This document shows positions 24,319 to 32,729 of a stretch of 64,000 nucleotides of DNA, piece by piece. This DNA is from Rhizobium ecuadorense (GTDB lineage: Bacteria > Pseudomonadota > Alphaproteobacteria > Rhizobiales > Rhizobiaceae). A program made the position numbers and the translations under genes. The first letter of the stretch is position 1, and each line of letters begins with the position of its first letter. The notes beneath the pieces were generated by a model. The model made no database searches, was not told the DNA's origin, and saw nothing but the letters and a program-made list of their open reading frames with translations. The stretch covers positions 62,001 through 126,000 of the forward strand of contig NZ_LFIO01001075.1 of NCBI RefSeq assembly GCF_001187535.1, written 5' to 3'.

Positions 24319-25207
24319 GGCTCTCGTTGCCACGCTTGTTGCCAATCCGTCAAATCCCGTGCTGACACCCAAGATCGCCGAACAGGCGGCCGAAGCGGTG
24401 AACGCTTCCGGCCTCTACTGGCTGGCCGACGGCATCGCCTGCGACATCGCGCTGCGTGACGGCACGGATGCGCAAGCCGCCGAGGCCACTATTCTCGCCG
24501 TCATATCAGGCGCGCCGATCGACCTCGTCGTCCAGGAGCAGGAGAGCCGCCGCAAGAAACTGCTGATCGCCGACATGGATTCGACGATGATCGGCCAGGA
24601 ATGCATCGACGAACTTGCCGCCGAAGTCGGCCTGAAGGAGAAGGTGGCGATCATCACCGCCCGCGCCATGAACGGCGAGATCGCTTTTGAACCCGCTTTG
24701 CGTGAACGCGTCGCCCTGTTGAAGGGCTTGCCGATATCGGTCGTCGACGAAGTGATCGCCAAGCGCATCACGTTGACGGCGGGCGGCCCGGAACTGATCG
24801 CCACCATGAAGTCGAAAGGCCATTACACCGCCCTCGTCTCCGGCGGCTTCACCGTCTTCACCAGCCGCATCGCCGCCACACTCGGCTTCGACGAGAACCG
24901 CGCCAACACGCTGCTCGAAGACGGCGGCATCCTCTCCGGCTTCGTCGCCGAACCGATCCTCGGCAAGCAGGCGAAGGTCGATGCGCTGAACGAGATTTCG
25001 GCTCGCCTCGGCATTTCGCCTGAGGATGCGATCGCCGTCGGCGACGGCGCCAACGACCTTGGCATGCTGCACCTCGCCGGCGCCGGCGTCGCCCTCCACG
25101 CCAAACCGGCTGTTGCCGCCGAGGCGCAGATGCGCATCAACCACGGCGACCTGACGGCGCTGCTCTACATCCAGGGCTATAGGAAGACGGATTTTGTGAT
25201 GGGTTGA
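24317..25207 (+). CDS. serB: Phosphoserine phosphatase
   Basis: A 296-residue HAD phosphatase, final step of serine synthesis. Motif I is IADMDSTMIGQE, motif II is LVSGGFTVF, motif III includes GLPISVV...K, and motif IV is VGDGANDLGML. The N-terminal ~80 residues form the usual ACT-like extension. The start ATG overlaps the miaA start codon on the other strand. It is probably monocistronic; a paired palindromic element follows it. Confidence 0.94.
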   Translation: MALVATLVANPSNPVLTPKIAEQAAEAVNASGLYWLADGIACDIALRDGTDAQAAEATILAVISGAPIDLVVQEQESRRKKLLIADMDSTMIGQECIDELAAEVGLKEKVAIITARAMNGEIAFEPALRERVALLKGLPISVVDEVIAKRITLTAGGPELIATMKSKGHYTALVSGGFTVFTSRIAATLGFDENRANTLLEDGGILSGFVAEPILGKQAKVDALNEISARLGISPEDAIAVGDGANDLGMLHLAGAGVALHAKPAVAAEAQMRINHGDLTALLYIQGYRKTDFVMG

Positions 25208-25242
25208 AGCCGACACGGCACACACCCTCCGCCTTCACCCGC

Positions 25243-25436
25243 GTGTCCGTGGCCGCCCCCCTCTGCCCTGCCGGGCATCTCCCCACAGGTGGGGAGATCG
25301 GCTGGGCGCACCCGCTTCCCCAATTAATCAGCGTCCAGCACGACGAAACTGTAGATAGGCAGGGGGGCGCAGGCCGCTTGCGATCTCCCTCCTTGTGGGG
25401 GAGATGCTCGGCAGGGCAGAGGGGGTACCACACGGC
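25243..25436. repeat. Paired inverted intergenic element, second family
   Basis: Two arms in inverted orientation, about 25243-25300 and 25382-25436. Each arm carries CTCTGCCCTGCCG..CATCTCCCC followed by its own CTCCCC/GGGGAG hairpin. The arms match over tens of bases with few changes. Together with the flanks they occupy the 315-bp gap between serB and degP; nothing else is seen. Confidence 0.65.
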
Positions 25437-25522
25437 ACGCCCTCTCCTTCCTTGTCCAGCGCTTGTCACGGGAACGAGGGGTAGAAACCGCAGCGGCCAA
25501 TCAAATCACCGCCGCAATTCCC

Positions 25523-27259
25523 CTACTCCATCGGCACCGCCACGAACCGCAGATCGCCATTCGCCGATGCGATCATCAGTTGGGCGTTGCGGCGGCCTTC
25601 CTGTTTCAGCGACTTCACCTTCGCGGCGACCGCATCCGGCGACTTCATGAACTCCTGCGCCACCTCGACGATCACATCGCCGGGCTTCAGCCCTTTTTCG
25701 GCCGAGGCGGAGCCGGGCGTCACCTCCGTCACGACGACACCGTCGACGCTCTCGGCAATGCCGAAAGCCTTGCGCGTCTCGGCGCTCAAAAGCGACAGCG
25801 ACAGGCCGAGCACATTCTTCGGCGTTGATGCATCCGGTGACACCTGGCCCTGATGTTGGTCCGGCGCCGGTGCACCCGGTGCGGGCTGGGCCTGATCGCC
25901 GGAATCCGGCTGGTCCATGTCGTTGTTCTCGTCGGGATCCGGGGTGATCACGCCGTCATCCTGCGAACCGTCGGGCGCCGCATCGCCGGATGCCGCCGCC
26001 TGATCGCTGTCTTCGAGCCGGCCGAGTTTCACCTTGACGGTCTGCTCCTTGCCGTCGCGCAGCACCACCACGTCGACTTCCTTGCCGACCGTGCTTTCCG
26101 CCACGACGCGCGGCAGATCGCGCATTTCGCTGACGGTCTTGCCGTCGAATTTCAAAATGACATCGCCCGCCTTGATCGAACCGTCATCGACGGGGCCGCC
26201 CTTGATGACGCCGGCGACCAGCGCGCCCTTGGCACTGTCGAGCCCGAGGCTGTCGGCGATATCGTCGGTCACCGGCTGGATGCGCACGCCGAGCCAGCCG
26301 CGCCGCGTCTCACCATATTCACGCAATTGGTCGACGACGCCGGAGGCAAGCTCGGAGGGTACCGAGAAGCCGATGCCGATCGAGCCGCCGCTCGGCGAAA
26401 TGATCGCCGTGTTGATGCCGATCACCTCACCCTTCATGTTGAAGAGCGGCCCGCCGGAATTGCCTTTGTTGATCGCTGCATCCGTCTGGATGAAGTTGTC
26501 ATAAGGGCCGGCATTGATGTTGCGGCCGCGTCCGGAAATGATGCCGACCGTCACCGAACCGCCGAAGCCGAACGGATTGCCGATCGCCATCACCCAATCG
26601 CCGATCCGCATTGTGCTGGAATCGCCGAATTTTACCGACTTCAGCGGCGTCTTCGGCTCGACCTTCAGCACCGAAAGGTCAGTCTTCGTATCTGTGCCGA
26701 TCAGCTTTGCCTTGAGCTTCGAACCATTGGCGAAGTTGACTTCGATATCGTCGGCGCCCTCGATCACATGGTTGTTGGTAACGATATAGCCGGTCGGGTC
26801 GATGACGAAGCCGGAGCCGAGCGAGCTGACATTGTGATTGCCGCCCTTATTGCCCTGTTTCTTGTCGAAGAAGTCGTTGAAGAATTCCTGGAACGGCGAG
26901 CCGTCGGGCGCGCGCGGCGCTGGGCCGACGCCCTCGTCGTCCTTCACGTTCTGCGAGGTCGAGATGTTGACCACGGCGTCGAGCAGCCCCTCGGCCAGAT
27001 CCGCGACCGAAGCCGGACCGTTGTTCGGCACTCCGGCTTGAATTGGTGCGGCCGGCTGCGGCGCAGCGGCTGCAGCCGGCGTGGGTGCAGGAGCAGTCGT
27101 TTCCGGAGTAGCCGGAGCGGGTGCGACAACTCCTGGCGCTGTCGTATCAGGCGCGGTTTGCCCATAGGCGACCCCGTTCATGCCGGCATGCGCAAGAATT
27201 GCAGCGCTGGCCATAAACGCGAGCGTTCGTCTGAAGGGCGAGCGATTCGTGGGGGCCAT
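25523..27259 (-). CDS. degP: DegP/HtrA-like periplasmic serine protease (Do family)
   Basis: A 578-residue secreted trypsin-like protease and chaperone. A signal peptide (RRTLAFMASAAILAHAGM, cleavage near AYG-QTA) is followed by a Pro/Ala linker to about residue 80. The catalytic triad is H164 (TNNHV), D194 (TKTDLSV) and S268 (GNSGGPLF). Two PDZ domains follow, around 300-385 and 470-570, separated by an acidic, Pro-rich linker. The start is the ATG at 27259 with GAGGAAG upstream. It lies downstream of hflKC, separated by a strong terminator, so it has its own promoter. Confidence 0.93.
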   Translation of the reverse strand: MAPTNRSPFRRTLAFMASAAILAHAGMNGVAYGQTAPDTTAPGVVAPAPATPETTAPAPTPAAAAAPQPAAPIQAGVPNNGPASVADLAEGLLDAVVNISTSQNVKDDEGVGPAPRAPDGSPFQEFFNDFFDKKQGNKGGNHNVSSLGSGFVIDPTGYIVTNNHVIEGADDIEVNFANGSKLKAKLIGTDTKTDLSVLKVEPKTPLKSVKFGDSSTMRIGDWVMAIGNPFGFGGSVTVGIISGRGRNINAGPYDNFIQTDAAINKGNSGGPLFNMKGEVIGINTAIISPSGGSIGIGFSVPSELASGVVDQLREYGETRRGWLGVRIQPVTDDIADSLGLDSAKGALVAGVIKGGPVDDGSIKAGDVILKFDGKTVSEMRDLPRVVAESTVGKEVDVVVLRDGKEQTVKVKLGRLEDSDQAAASGDAAPDGSQDDGVITPDPDENNDMDQPDSGDQAQPAPGAPAPDQHQGQVSPDASTPKNVLGLSLSLLSAETRKAFGIAESVDGVVVTEVTPGSASAEKGLKPGDVIVEVAQEFMKSPDAVAAKVKSLKQEGRRNAQLMIASANGDLRFVAVPME

Positions 27260-27400
27260 CAAGCTTCCTCATAAGGGGTAAATGCGCACATTGAGCACCA
27301 GCATAAGGCGGAATGATGGAGGGCGAAATCACCTTTTCGCGAAATCCCCGTGCAATATGACTTACCCTCGCAAAGGCCTGATTATCTCGACCTTTCCACG

Positions 27401-27431
27401 AAAAAAGGGCCGGCACTCGGGCCGGCCCTTT
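27401..27431 (-). terminator. Terminator downstream of hflC
   Basis: An 11-bp stem AAAGGGCCGGC with its complement, loop of six, and six T on the minus strand. It separates hflKC from degP. Confidence 0.85.
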
Positions 27432-27466
27432 CAGGATTGTCGGGATGCGAGCGGCACCCCTTGCCG

Positions 27467-28426
27467 TCAGTTCGCCGGCTGGGCGGGTGCTGCGGGAGCA
27501 GCCGCACCGGGAACTGACGCGGCCGGATTTGTCGGCGGTTGCAGGGCGCCGGCGGCATTGTCGAAATAGCGGAAGAATTCCGTATTCGGCGACAACACCA
27601 ACGTTGTATCCTGCGACGATAGCGCTGAGGAGTAGGCGGCCATCGAGCGATAGAATTCGAAGAAAGCCGGATCCTTGCTGAAGGCGTCGGCGAAGACGCG
27701 GTTGCGTTCCGCATCGCCTTGACCGCGCAGGATTTCCGCGTCGCGCTGGGCGCCCGCGGTGAACTCGACGACCTGGCGGTCGGCGACGGCCCGGCGCCGC
27801 TGGCCTTCTTCATTACCCTCCGCGCGGATACGCTCGGCTTCGGCCAGGCGTTCCGAGCGCATGGCGTTATAGGTGTTGGGCGCAACCTCGGGAGAAAGAT
27901 CGGTGCGGCGGATGCGAACATCGTCGATATGCAGGCCGAGATTTTCGGCATCCGTGCGCAGGTCGTCCCGGATTTCCAGCATCATCGCGACACGCTCTTC
28001 AGAAAGCGCGGCATTGTAGTCGCGCAGGCCGTAGACGCGGCGCAGCGATGAATCGAGCTGTGCCCTCAGCCGCGCTTCCGCGGCCTCGCGATCGCCCGAC
28101 ACCGTTTCGCGGAAGCGGCGAACATCCGAGATATTGTAGATCACGAAGGCATCGACGTCGAAGGTCTGGCCGTCCTGAACCTGAACGCGGATATTATCGA
28201 GATCGAGCCTCAGCGCCTGCTTTTCCACAAGCTGGACGCGGTCGGCATCCATGAAGCCGAAGGGCAGCTTGAAATAGATGCCGGGTTCGGTCTTGACCGA
28301 CTGGATCTGGCCGAAGCGGACGACGATCGCCTGCTCGCGTGCATTCACCACGAAGATCGACGAATAAAGCCCGACCAGCACGATGGCGAGGATGAGGAGA
28401 ATGATGGGAAGTCTGTTCGATGTCAT
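27467..28426 (-). CDS. hflC: HflC, membrane protease modulator
   Basis: A 319-residue SPFH/Band 7 protein with one N-terminal transmembrane segment (residues 6-25, PIILLILAIVLVGLYSSIFV). The SPFH domain holds FGQIQSVKTEPGIYFKLPFG and DVRIRRTDLSPEVAPNTYNAM. HflK and HflC assemble into a large membrane cage around the FtsH protease. The C-terminal 60 residues are Ala/Pro-rich. It is three bases downstream of hflK. Confidence 0.94.
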   Translation of the reverse strand: MTSNRLPIILLILAIVLVGLYSSIFVVNAREQAIVVRFGQIQSVKTEPGIYFKLPFGFMDADRVQLVEKQALRLDLDNIRVQVQDGQTFDVDAFVIYNISDVRRFRETVSGDREAAEARLRAQLDSSLRRVYGLRDYNAALSEERVAMMLEIRDDLRTDAENLGLHIDDVRIRRTDLSPEVAPNTYNAMRSERLAEAERIRAEGNEEGQRRRAVADRQVVEFTAGAQRDAEILRGQGDAERNRVFADAFSKDPAFFEFYRSMAAYSSALSSQDTTLVLSPNTEFFRYFDNAAGALQPPTNPAASVPGAAAPAAPAQPAN

Positions 28427-28429
28427 GGT

Positions 28430-29515
28430 TCAACCTCCCTGCTGCGCCGGCTTGCCGAGCTCATTGAGCGGCAGATAGGGCAACACACCCTGCTTCTCGT
28501 CGATGATGACCTTCTTCGAGCTCTTCAGCACCTGTTCCATCGTTTCGATGAACAGCCGCTTGCGGGTCACTTCTGGAGCTTTCGTATATTCGTCGTTGAT
28601 CGCAGTGAAGCGCTGCGCCTCACCTTCCGCCTCCTTGACGACACGGTTCTTGTAGGCGGCCGCATCTTCACGGATTCGCGCCGCATCGCCTCGTGCCTGG
28701 CCGAGCTTCTGGTTCGTGTAGCGGTTGGCATCTTCGATCGTGCTGTCGCGGTCACGGCCGGCACGCTGCACTTCTTCGAAGGCATCGGCGACTTCGCGCG
28801 GCGGCGCCACGTTCTGGATCGTCACGCCGGTCACGGTCACGCCCGCGCCGTAGCGGTTCATCGTATCCTGCACGATATTGAGCACATCCACTTCGATCGG
28901 CTGGCGATTGCTGCGGAAGGCGTCCTGTGCCGGACGACGCCCGACGATTTCGCGCATGGCGCTGTCGGAAACCTGCTGCAGGGTCTCTGCCGGATTTTCG
29001 ACGTTGAAGAGATAGGCCTTCGGGTCGCTGACCGTGTAGAACACGGCGAACTGCACATTGATGACGCTCTTGTCGCTGGACAGCATCAGGCCGTTCGACG
29101 ACGACGCAGACGTCGCCCCGATATTCAGCTGTTGCACGGTCACCTTGACCGTCTCGACGGATTCCATCGGCCAGAAATGGAAATGCAGGCCGGGCATCGA
29201 GATCTCTTCCTTCGGCTTGCCGAAGCGCAGCTCGACGCCGCGTTCGTCCGGTTGCACCACGTAGACGCACTGGATCAGCCAGAAAACCGCAACGACCGCC
29301 GCGACGATCACCGCCACGCCGCCGTTGAAACCGCCGGGAACAATGTTGCGCAGCTGGTCCTGACCGCGCCGGATGATATCTTCCAGATCGGGCGGTCCGC
29401 CCTTGCCGCTGCCACCGCCCCGCGGGCGGTTCGGCCCCTGGCCCCATGGTCCCTGATTATTACCGCCGCCGCCGCCCCAAGGGCCGCCGCCGCCATTCTG
29501 ATTGCTCCAGGGCAT
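28430..29515 (-). CDS. hflK: HflK, membrane protease modulator
   Basis: A 361-residue partner of HflC. The N-terminus is Gly/Pro/Trp/Asn-rich (starts MPWSNQNGGGGPWGGGGG), then a transmembrane segment at about 70-92 and an SPFH domain with DERGVELRFGKP and YRNTxx-like ERs. The start is the ATG at 29515 with GAGG upstream. It continues directly into hflC. It probably modulates FtsH turnover of membrane proteins and the heat-shock factor. Confidence 0.94.
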   Translation of the reverse strand: MPWSNQNGGGGPWGGGGGNNQGPWGQGPNRPRGGGSGKGGPPDLEDIIRRGQDQLRNIVPGGFNGGVAVIVAAVVAVFWLIQCVYVVQPDERGVELRFGKPKEEISMPGLHFHFWPMESVETVKVTVQQLNIGATSASSSNGLMLSSDKSVINVQFAVFYTVSDPKAYLFNVENPAETLQQVSDSAMREIVGRRPAQDAFRSNRQPIEVDVLNIVQDTMNRYGAGVTVTGVTIQNVAPPREVADAFEEVQRAGRDRDSTIEDANRYTNQKLGQARGDAARIREDAAAYKNRVVKEAEGEAQRFTAINDEYTKAPEVTRKRLFIETMEQVLKSSKKVIIDEKQGVLPYLPLNELGKPAQQGG

Positions 29516-29664
29516 CAAAACCTCGTTGTTCGTTAAGTCTTCCACGCATCCGGAACCGTGGGGGCTGACCGGTGGATGCGTTGGTGACCGTTATAGGTAT
29601 CGCCGCATCGGCTTTCAACGCAACGTGAGAAACTTGGTCAATTTAATTGGAAAATAGTTCATTT

Positions 29665-30183
29665 TCAGGCGTGGCGGCGCTCATAGACGACGTAGCGCGT
29701 GGGATAACTGTCCTTCTCGCCGGCCGGGACCGCGATAGGCTCCCCTGCCCGCCAGATGTCGGGATCGATCGCAGGGAACGATGCGTCTCCGTCGAGATCG
29801 GCCTCGACATGGGTGATGCACATCCGGTCGGCCAGGCCGATCGCCTGGGCATAGACCTGCCCGCCGCCGATGATGCAGATCTCGTCGACACCAGTTTCGC
29901 GCGCCAGTCCGTCGGCCGTCGTCATCGCCTCCGGCAGCGAATGCGCCATGGAGACATCGGGATGGTCTATCGCCGCCTGCCTGGAGATGACGACGTTCGG
30001 CCGCCCTGGCAGCGGCTTGCCGATCGATTCAAAGGTCTTGCGGCCCATCACCACAGGCTTGCCCAATGTCAGCGCCTTGAAGCGCTTGAGATCGCTCGAC
30101 AGCCGCCAGGGCATGTCGCCGTCGCGGCCGATGATGCCGTTGCGGGCAACGGCGACGATAATGGTCCTGCGAATATCGGCCAT
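29665..30183 (-). CDS. folA: Dihydrofolate reductase
   Basis: A 172-residue enzyme reducing dihydrofolate to tetrahydrofolate with NADPH. The N-terminal NGIIGRDGDMPW (substrate pocket) and KPVVMGRKTFESIG (NADPH motif) are typical; IIGGGQVYAQAI is the second cofactor loop. The start is the ATG at 30183. It lies 13 bp downstream of thyA in the same direction, so it regenerates the folate oxidised by ThyA. The gap to hflK is 149 bp. Confidence 0.96.
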   Translation of the reverse strand: MADIRRTIIVAVARNGIIGRDGDMPWRLSSDLKRFKALTLGKPVVMGRKTFESIGKPLPGRPNVVISRQAAIDHPDVSMAHSLPEAMTTADGLARETGVDEICIIGGGQVYAQAIGLADRMCITHVEADLDGDASFPAIDPDIWRAGEPIAVPAGEKDSYPTRYVVYERRHA

Positions 30184-30196
30184 GGAATGTCCCGGA

Positions 30197-30991
30197 TCAG
30201 ACGGCGATCGGCGCCTTGATGCTGGCATCGGCCTCGTAGCCGATCAGCTCGAAATCGTCGAAAGTGAAGCCGAATATGTCCTTCACGTCGGGATTGATGC
30301 GCATGAAGGGCAGAGGCTTCGGCCGGCGCGCCAGCTGCAGCTTCGCCTGGTCGAAATGGTTGTGGTAGAGATGGGCGTCGCCCAGCGTGTGGACGAAATC
30401 GCCGGGCTTCAGCCCGGTGACCTCAGCCACCATCATCGTCAAAAGCGCATAGGAGGCGATGTTGAACGGCACGCCGAGGAAGATGTCGGCCGAGCGCTGA
30501 TAGAGCTGGCAGGAGAGCTTGCCTTCGGCGACATAGAACTGGAACAGGCAATGGCAGGGCGGCAGCGCCATCTCGTCGACCTCGGCCGGATTCCAGGCAG
30601 AGACGATGTGGCGACGCGAATTCGGGTTGTTGACGATACCTTTGACGAGATTGGCGATCTGGTCGATATGGCCTCCGTCAGGCGCTGGCCAGGAGCGCCA
30701 TTGGGCACCGTAGACCGGGCCGAGATCGCCGTTTTCGTCGGCCCACTCGTCCCAGATGGAAACGCCGTTCTCCTTGAGATAGCGGATATTCGTCTCGCCC
30801 TTCAGGAACCATAAAAGCTCATGAATGATCGAGCGCAGATGCAGCTTCTTCGTCGTGAGGACGGGAAAGCCTTCCTGCAGGTCGAAGCGCATCTGGTAGC
30901 CGAACACCGAGCGGGTGCCGGTGCCGGTGCGGTCGCCCCGGTCGGAGCCCTTTTCAATCACATGGTTGAGGAGATCGAGATATTGCTTCAT
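30197..30991 (-). CDS. thyA: Thymidylate synthase
   Basis: A 264-residue ThyA-type enzyme making dTMP from dUMP with methylenetetrahydrofolate. The nucleophile is C146 in MALPPCHCLFQFYV; the arginine phosphate-binding element RSW and the N-terminal RTGTGTRSVFGYQMRFDL are complete. It is followed closely by folA. It is divergent from the ssrA gene, whose acceptor piece starts about 150 bases away. Confidence 0.97.
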   Translation of the reverse strand: MKQYLDLLNHVIEKGSDRGDRTGTGTRSVFGYQMRFDLQEGFPVLTTKKLHLRSIIHELLWFLKGETNIRYLKENGVSIWDEWADENGDLGPVYGAQWRSWPAPDGGHIDQIANLVKGIVNNPNSRRHIVSAWNPAEVDEMALPPCHCLFQFYVAEGKLSCQLYQRSADIFLGVPFNIASYALLTMMVAEVTGLKPGDFVHTLGDAHLYHNHFDQAKLQLARRPKPLPFMRINPDVKDIFGFTFDDFELIGYEADASIKAPIAV

Positions 30992-31225
30992 GGCGCGCTG
31001 ATTCCGTTTGAGCTAATTTATGCTACCAGCAGCAGGAAACCAGTCACCGGCGGGCATTTTCCCAATGTTTCTGATGCGGTGCATTACGCTTTTATGACGT
31101 TGGCCCTTTCCTTGGGCTGAGGAAACCACTATATCACCCCTGCCGGCTTTCGGGCCGGCTATGGCGATAAACGAGCGGTGTAATAAACCTATTGGACCCG
31201 GGGGCGGTACCCGGCGCCTCCACCA

Positions 31226-31257
31226 AAAACCGGCGGCCACGAAGGCCGGCTTTTGAT
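31226..31257 (+). other. Intervening segment of permuted tmRNA precursor
   Basis: A ~32-base loop between the CCA end and the 5' GGGGGCG of the coding piece. It contains a GCCGGC-like hairpin and is expected to be cut out, leaving a two-molecule tmRNA. Confidence 0.75.
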
Positions 31258-31341
31258 GGGGGCGAAACAGGATCGACAAGGGTGTAAAGATCGTCTTTTT
31301 GCTCGGCATTGTACCGCCGTTATCGGGCTAAAATTGTAGTT

Positions 31342-31380
31342 GCAAACGACAACTATGCGGAAGCTCGTCTCGCTGCTTAA
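31342..31380 (+). other. tmRNA tag reading frame
   Basis: GCA AAC GAC AAC TAT ... GCT TAA encodes ANDNYAEARLAA and a stop. This is the alphaproteobacterial proteolysis tag; the C-terminal LAA is read by ClpX and the N-terminal part by the alpha-type SspB. Confidence 0.95.
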
Positions 31381-31593
31381 TCGCGGTGTGACACTTCAAT
31401 CAAAGCCCTAGTGGTTCGCACCTCTAGGCGGGGTCCGAAGGCACCTGGCAACAGAAGCCTTCACCTTCTCCCTGCCGCCGAAATCATGTATGCTGCTGAA
31501 AAACGTGACTCGGCTCCGGTCTTTCCCAAGGCGCCCGGACGTGGCATATAACCTTGTGAAAAGACTTCCGAACCGACGAAAGACAGGAAAAGC

Positions 31594-32109
31594 ATGGGGC
31601 AGGATCATATCCGCTACGACATTCTGGCGCAGGATGCACTTCGCGGCGTCATCCGCAAGGTTTTGGCGGAAGTCGGAGCGACGGGCCGTCTGCCCGGCGA
31701 CCATCACTTCTTCATCACCTTCCTCACGGGTGCCGCCGGCGTACGCATCTCCCAGCACCTGAAGTCGAAATATCCCGAGCAGATGACCATTGTCATCCAG
31801 CATCAGTTTTGGGACCTGAAGATCACCGAGACGCATTTCGAGATCGGCCTTTCCTTCTCCGACGTTCCGGAAAAGCTGGTCATCCCGTTCAATGCGATCC
31901 GCGGCTTTTACGATCCTTCCGTCAACTTCGAGCTCGAATTCGACGTGCCGCTCGCCGATGGCGAGGAATTGCCGTCAGGCGAGATCACAGCCTATCCCGT
32001 CGACGCGGCAGGAAAGCCCGAAGAGGCCTCGGCCGCAAAACCCGCCGATGGCGAAGAGAAGAAGCCAGGCTCGGTCGTCTCGCTCGACTCCTTCCGCAAG
32101 AAGCAGTGA
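31594..32109 (+). CDS. sspB: SspB, alpha-type adaptor for ssrA-tagged proteins
   Basis: A 171-residue protein of the alphaproteobacterial SspB family (COG3814). The start HIRYDILAQDALRGVIRKVL and LPGDHHFFITFLT are family blocks; a disordered linker (PADGEEKKPGS) precedes a short C-terminal KPGSVVSLDSFRKKQ that should bind ClpX. SspB tethers ssrA-tagged substrates to ClpXP. It lies about 130 bp downstream of the permuted ssrA gene, whose tag it recognises; I infer that co-location is functionally meaningful. A terminator follows. Confidence 0.92.
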   Translation: MGQDHIRYDILAQDALRGVIRKVLAEVGATGRLPGDHHFFITFLTGAAGVRISQHLKSKYPEQMTIVIQHQFWDLKITETHFEIGLSFSDVPEKLVIPFNAIRGFYDPSVNFELEFDVPLADGEELPSGEITAYPVDAAGKPEEASAAKPADGEEKKPGSVVSLDSFRKKQ

Positions 32110-32113
32110 TTTC

Positions 32114-32138
32114 AAAGGGAGGCCAGGCCTCCCTTTTT
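32114..32138 (+). terminator. Terminator of sspB
   Basis: A ten-base stem AAAGGGAGGC with its complement, a three-base loop, and five T following the stem. Confidence 0.85.
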
Positions 32139-32158
32139 CATAAGGATTCAGGCCCCGC

Positions 32159-32353
32159 ATGAGCGCCGAAATCGTCAATCTGCGCCAATTCCGCAAGCAG
32201 CAGGCCCGCTCCGAAAAGGAGGCGCAGGCCGAGCAGAACCGCATTTCCTTCGGCCGAACCAAGGCCGAAAAGCAGCTCACCCGCAGCCTGAACGAGAAGG
32301 CCGACAAGGCTCATCGCGCCGGCCGGATCGAGACGGATGACGACGGAGCCTGA
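32159..32353 (+). CDS. DUF4169 small protein
   Basis: A 64-residue highly charged protein (MSAEIVNLRQFRKQQARSEK..., ending acidic). The arginine/glutamine-rich start and length match DUF4169, a family of small alphaproteobacterial proteins of unknown function. It follows the sspB terminator closely, with an ATG and upstream purine-rich TAAGGA. Confidence 0.7.
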   Translation: MSAEIVNLRQFRKQQARSEKEAQAEQNRISFGRTKAEKQLTRSLNEKADKAHRAGRIETDDDGA

Positions 32354-32455
32354 CACTTTCACGCAGAACTTGAAGAGTCGGAATCGATTCCAAGATCAGC
32401 CACTTATGCGGCTTTACTGAATCAATCCGCGAAAACCAAACCGAGATGCCGCTTC

Positions 32456-32674
32456 ATGATCCGCAAGCATTCTGCGACATTGCACGGCCATCGCACCAGT
32501 TTTTCCCTCGAAGACGAGTTCTGGGCTGAGCTGAAGACGATCGCCGCAGGCCGCGCAATGCCGCTCGCCGCGCTGATTTCGGAGATCGATGATCATCGGC
32601 CGCCGGACAGCAACCTGTCCTCGGCACTCCGGCTGCATGTGCTCGCCTGGGCGAAAGCCGGCGCTGCGGCATAA
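32456..32674 (+). CDS. Ribbon-helix-helix protein (RHH_4-like)
   Basis: A 72-residue small DNA-binding protein. Its pattern TSFSLEDEFWAELKTIAAGR followed by PLAALISEIDDHRP is the beta-strand plus two helices of the RHH_4 family, which is common in alphaproteobacteria next to DUF4169. The target is unknown. An extra ATG at 32414 would add residues but lacks support. Confidence 0.75.
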   Translation: MIRKHSATLHGHRTSFSLEDEFWAELKTIAAGRAMPLAALISEIDDHRPPDSNLSSALRLHVLAWAKAGAAA

Positions 32675-32729
32675 GTCCTTAAATCGGACTCGATTTACGC
32701 CGCGCGCTGTAATCGAATCCCGCGCATAT

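Larger units (their letters stand above)
31142..31465 (+). ncRNA. ssrA: tmRNA, circularly permuted two-piece (alphaproteobacterial) ssrA
   Basis: The acceptor piece comes first and ends CGCCTCCACCA at 31225; the coding piece starts GGGGGCG at 31258. These two ends pair over seven bases (one G-U), forming the tRNA-like acceptor stem after the intervening ~32 bases (31226-31257) are removed. The coding piece holds the tag frame (31342-31380) and hairpins up to about 31463. The 5' end near 31142 and 3' end are estimates. tmRNA rescues stalled ribosomes by trans-translation. The gene is followed by sspB. It fills the gap between thyA and sspB. Confidence 0.93.

Noticed and set aside
31100..31135. 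ssrA promoter with TTGGCC and TATATC
   Set aside because: Spacing between candidate -35 and -10 is outside 16-18 bases, so I do not call a promoter.
31013..31309. Minus-strand frame across ssrA
   Set aside because: It lies over the tmRNA acceptor piece, which explains the sequence completely.
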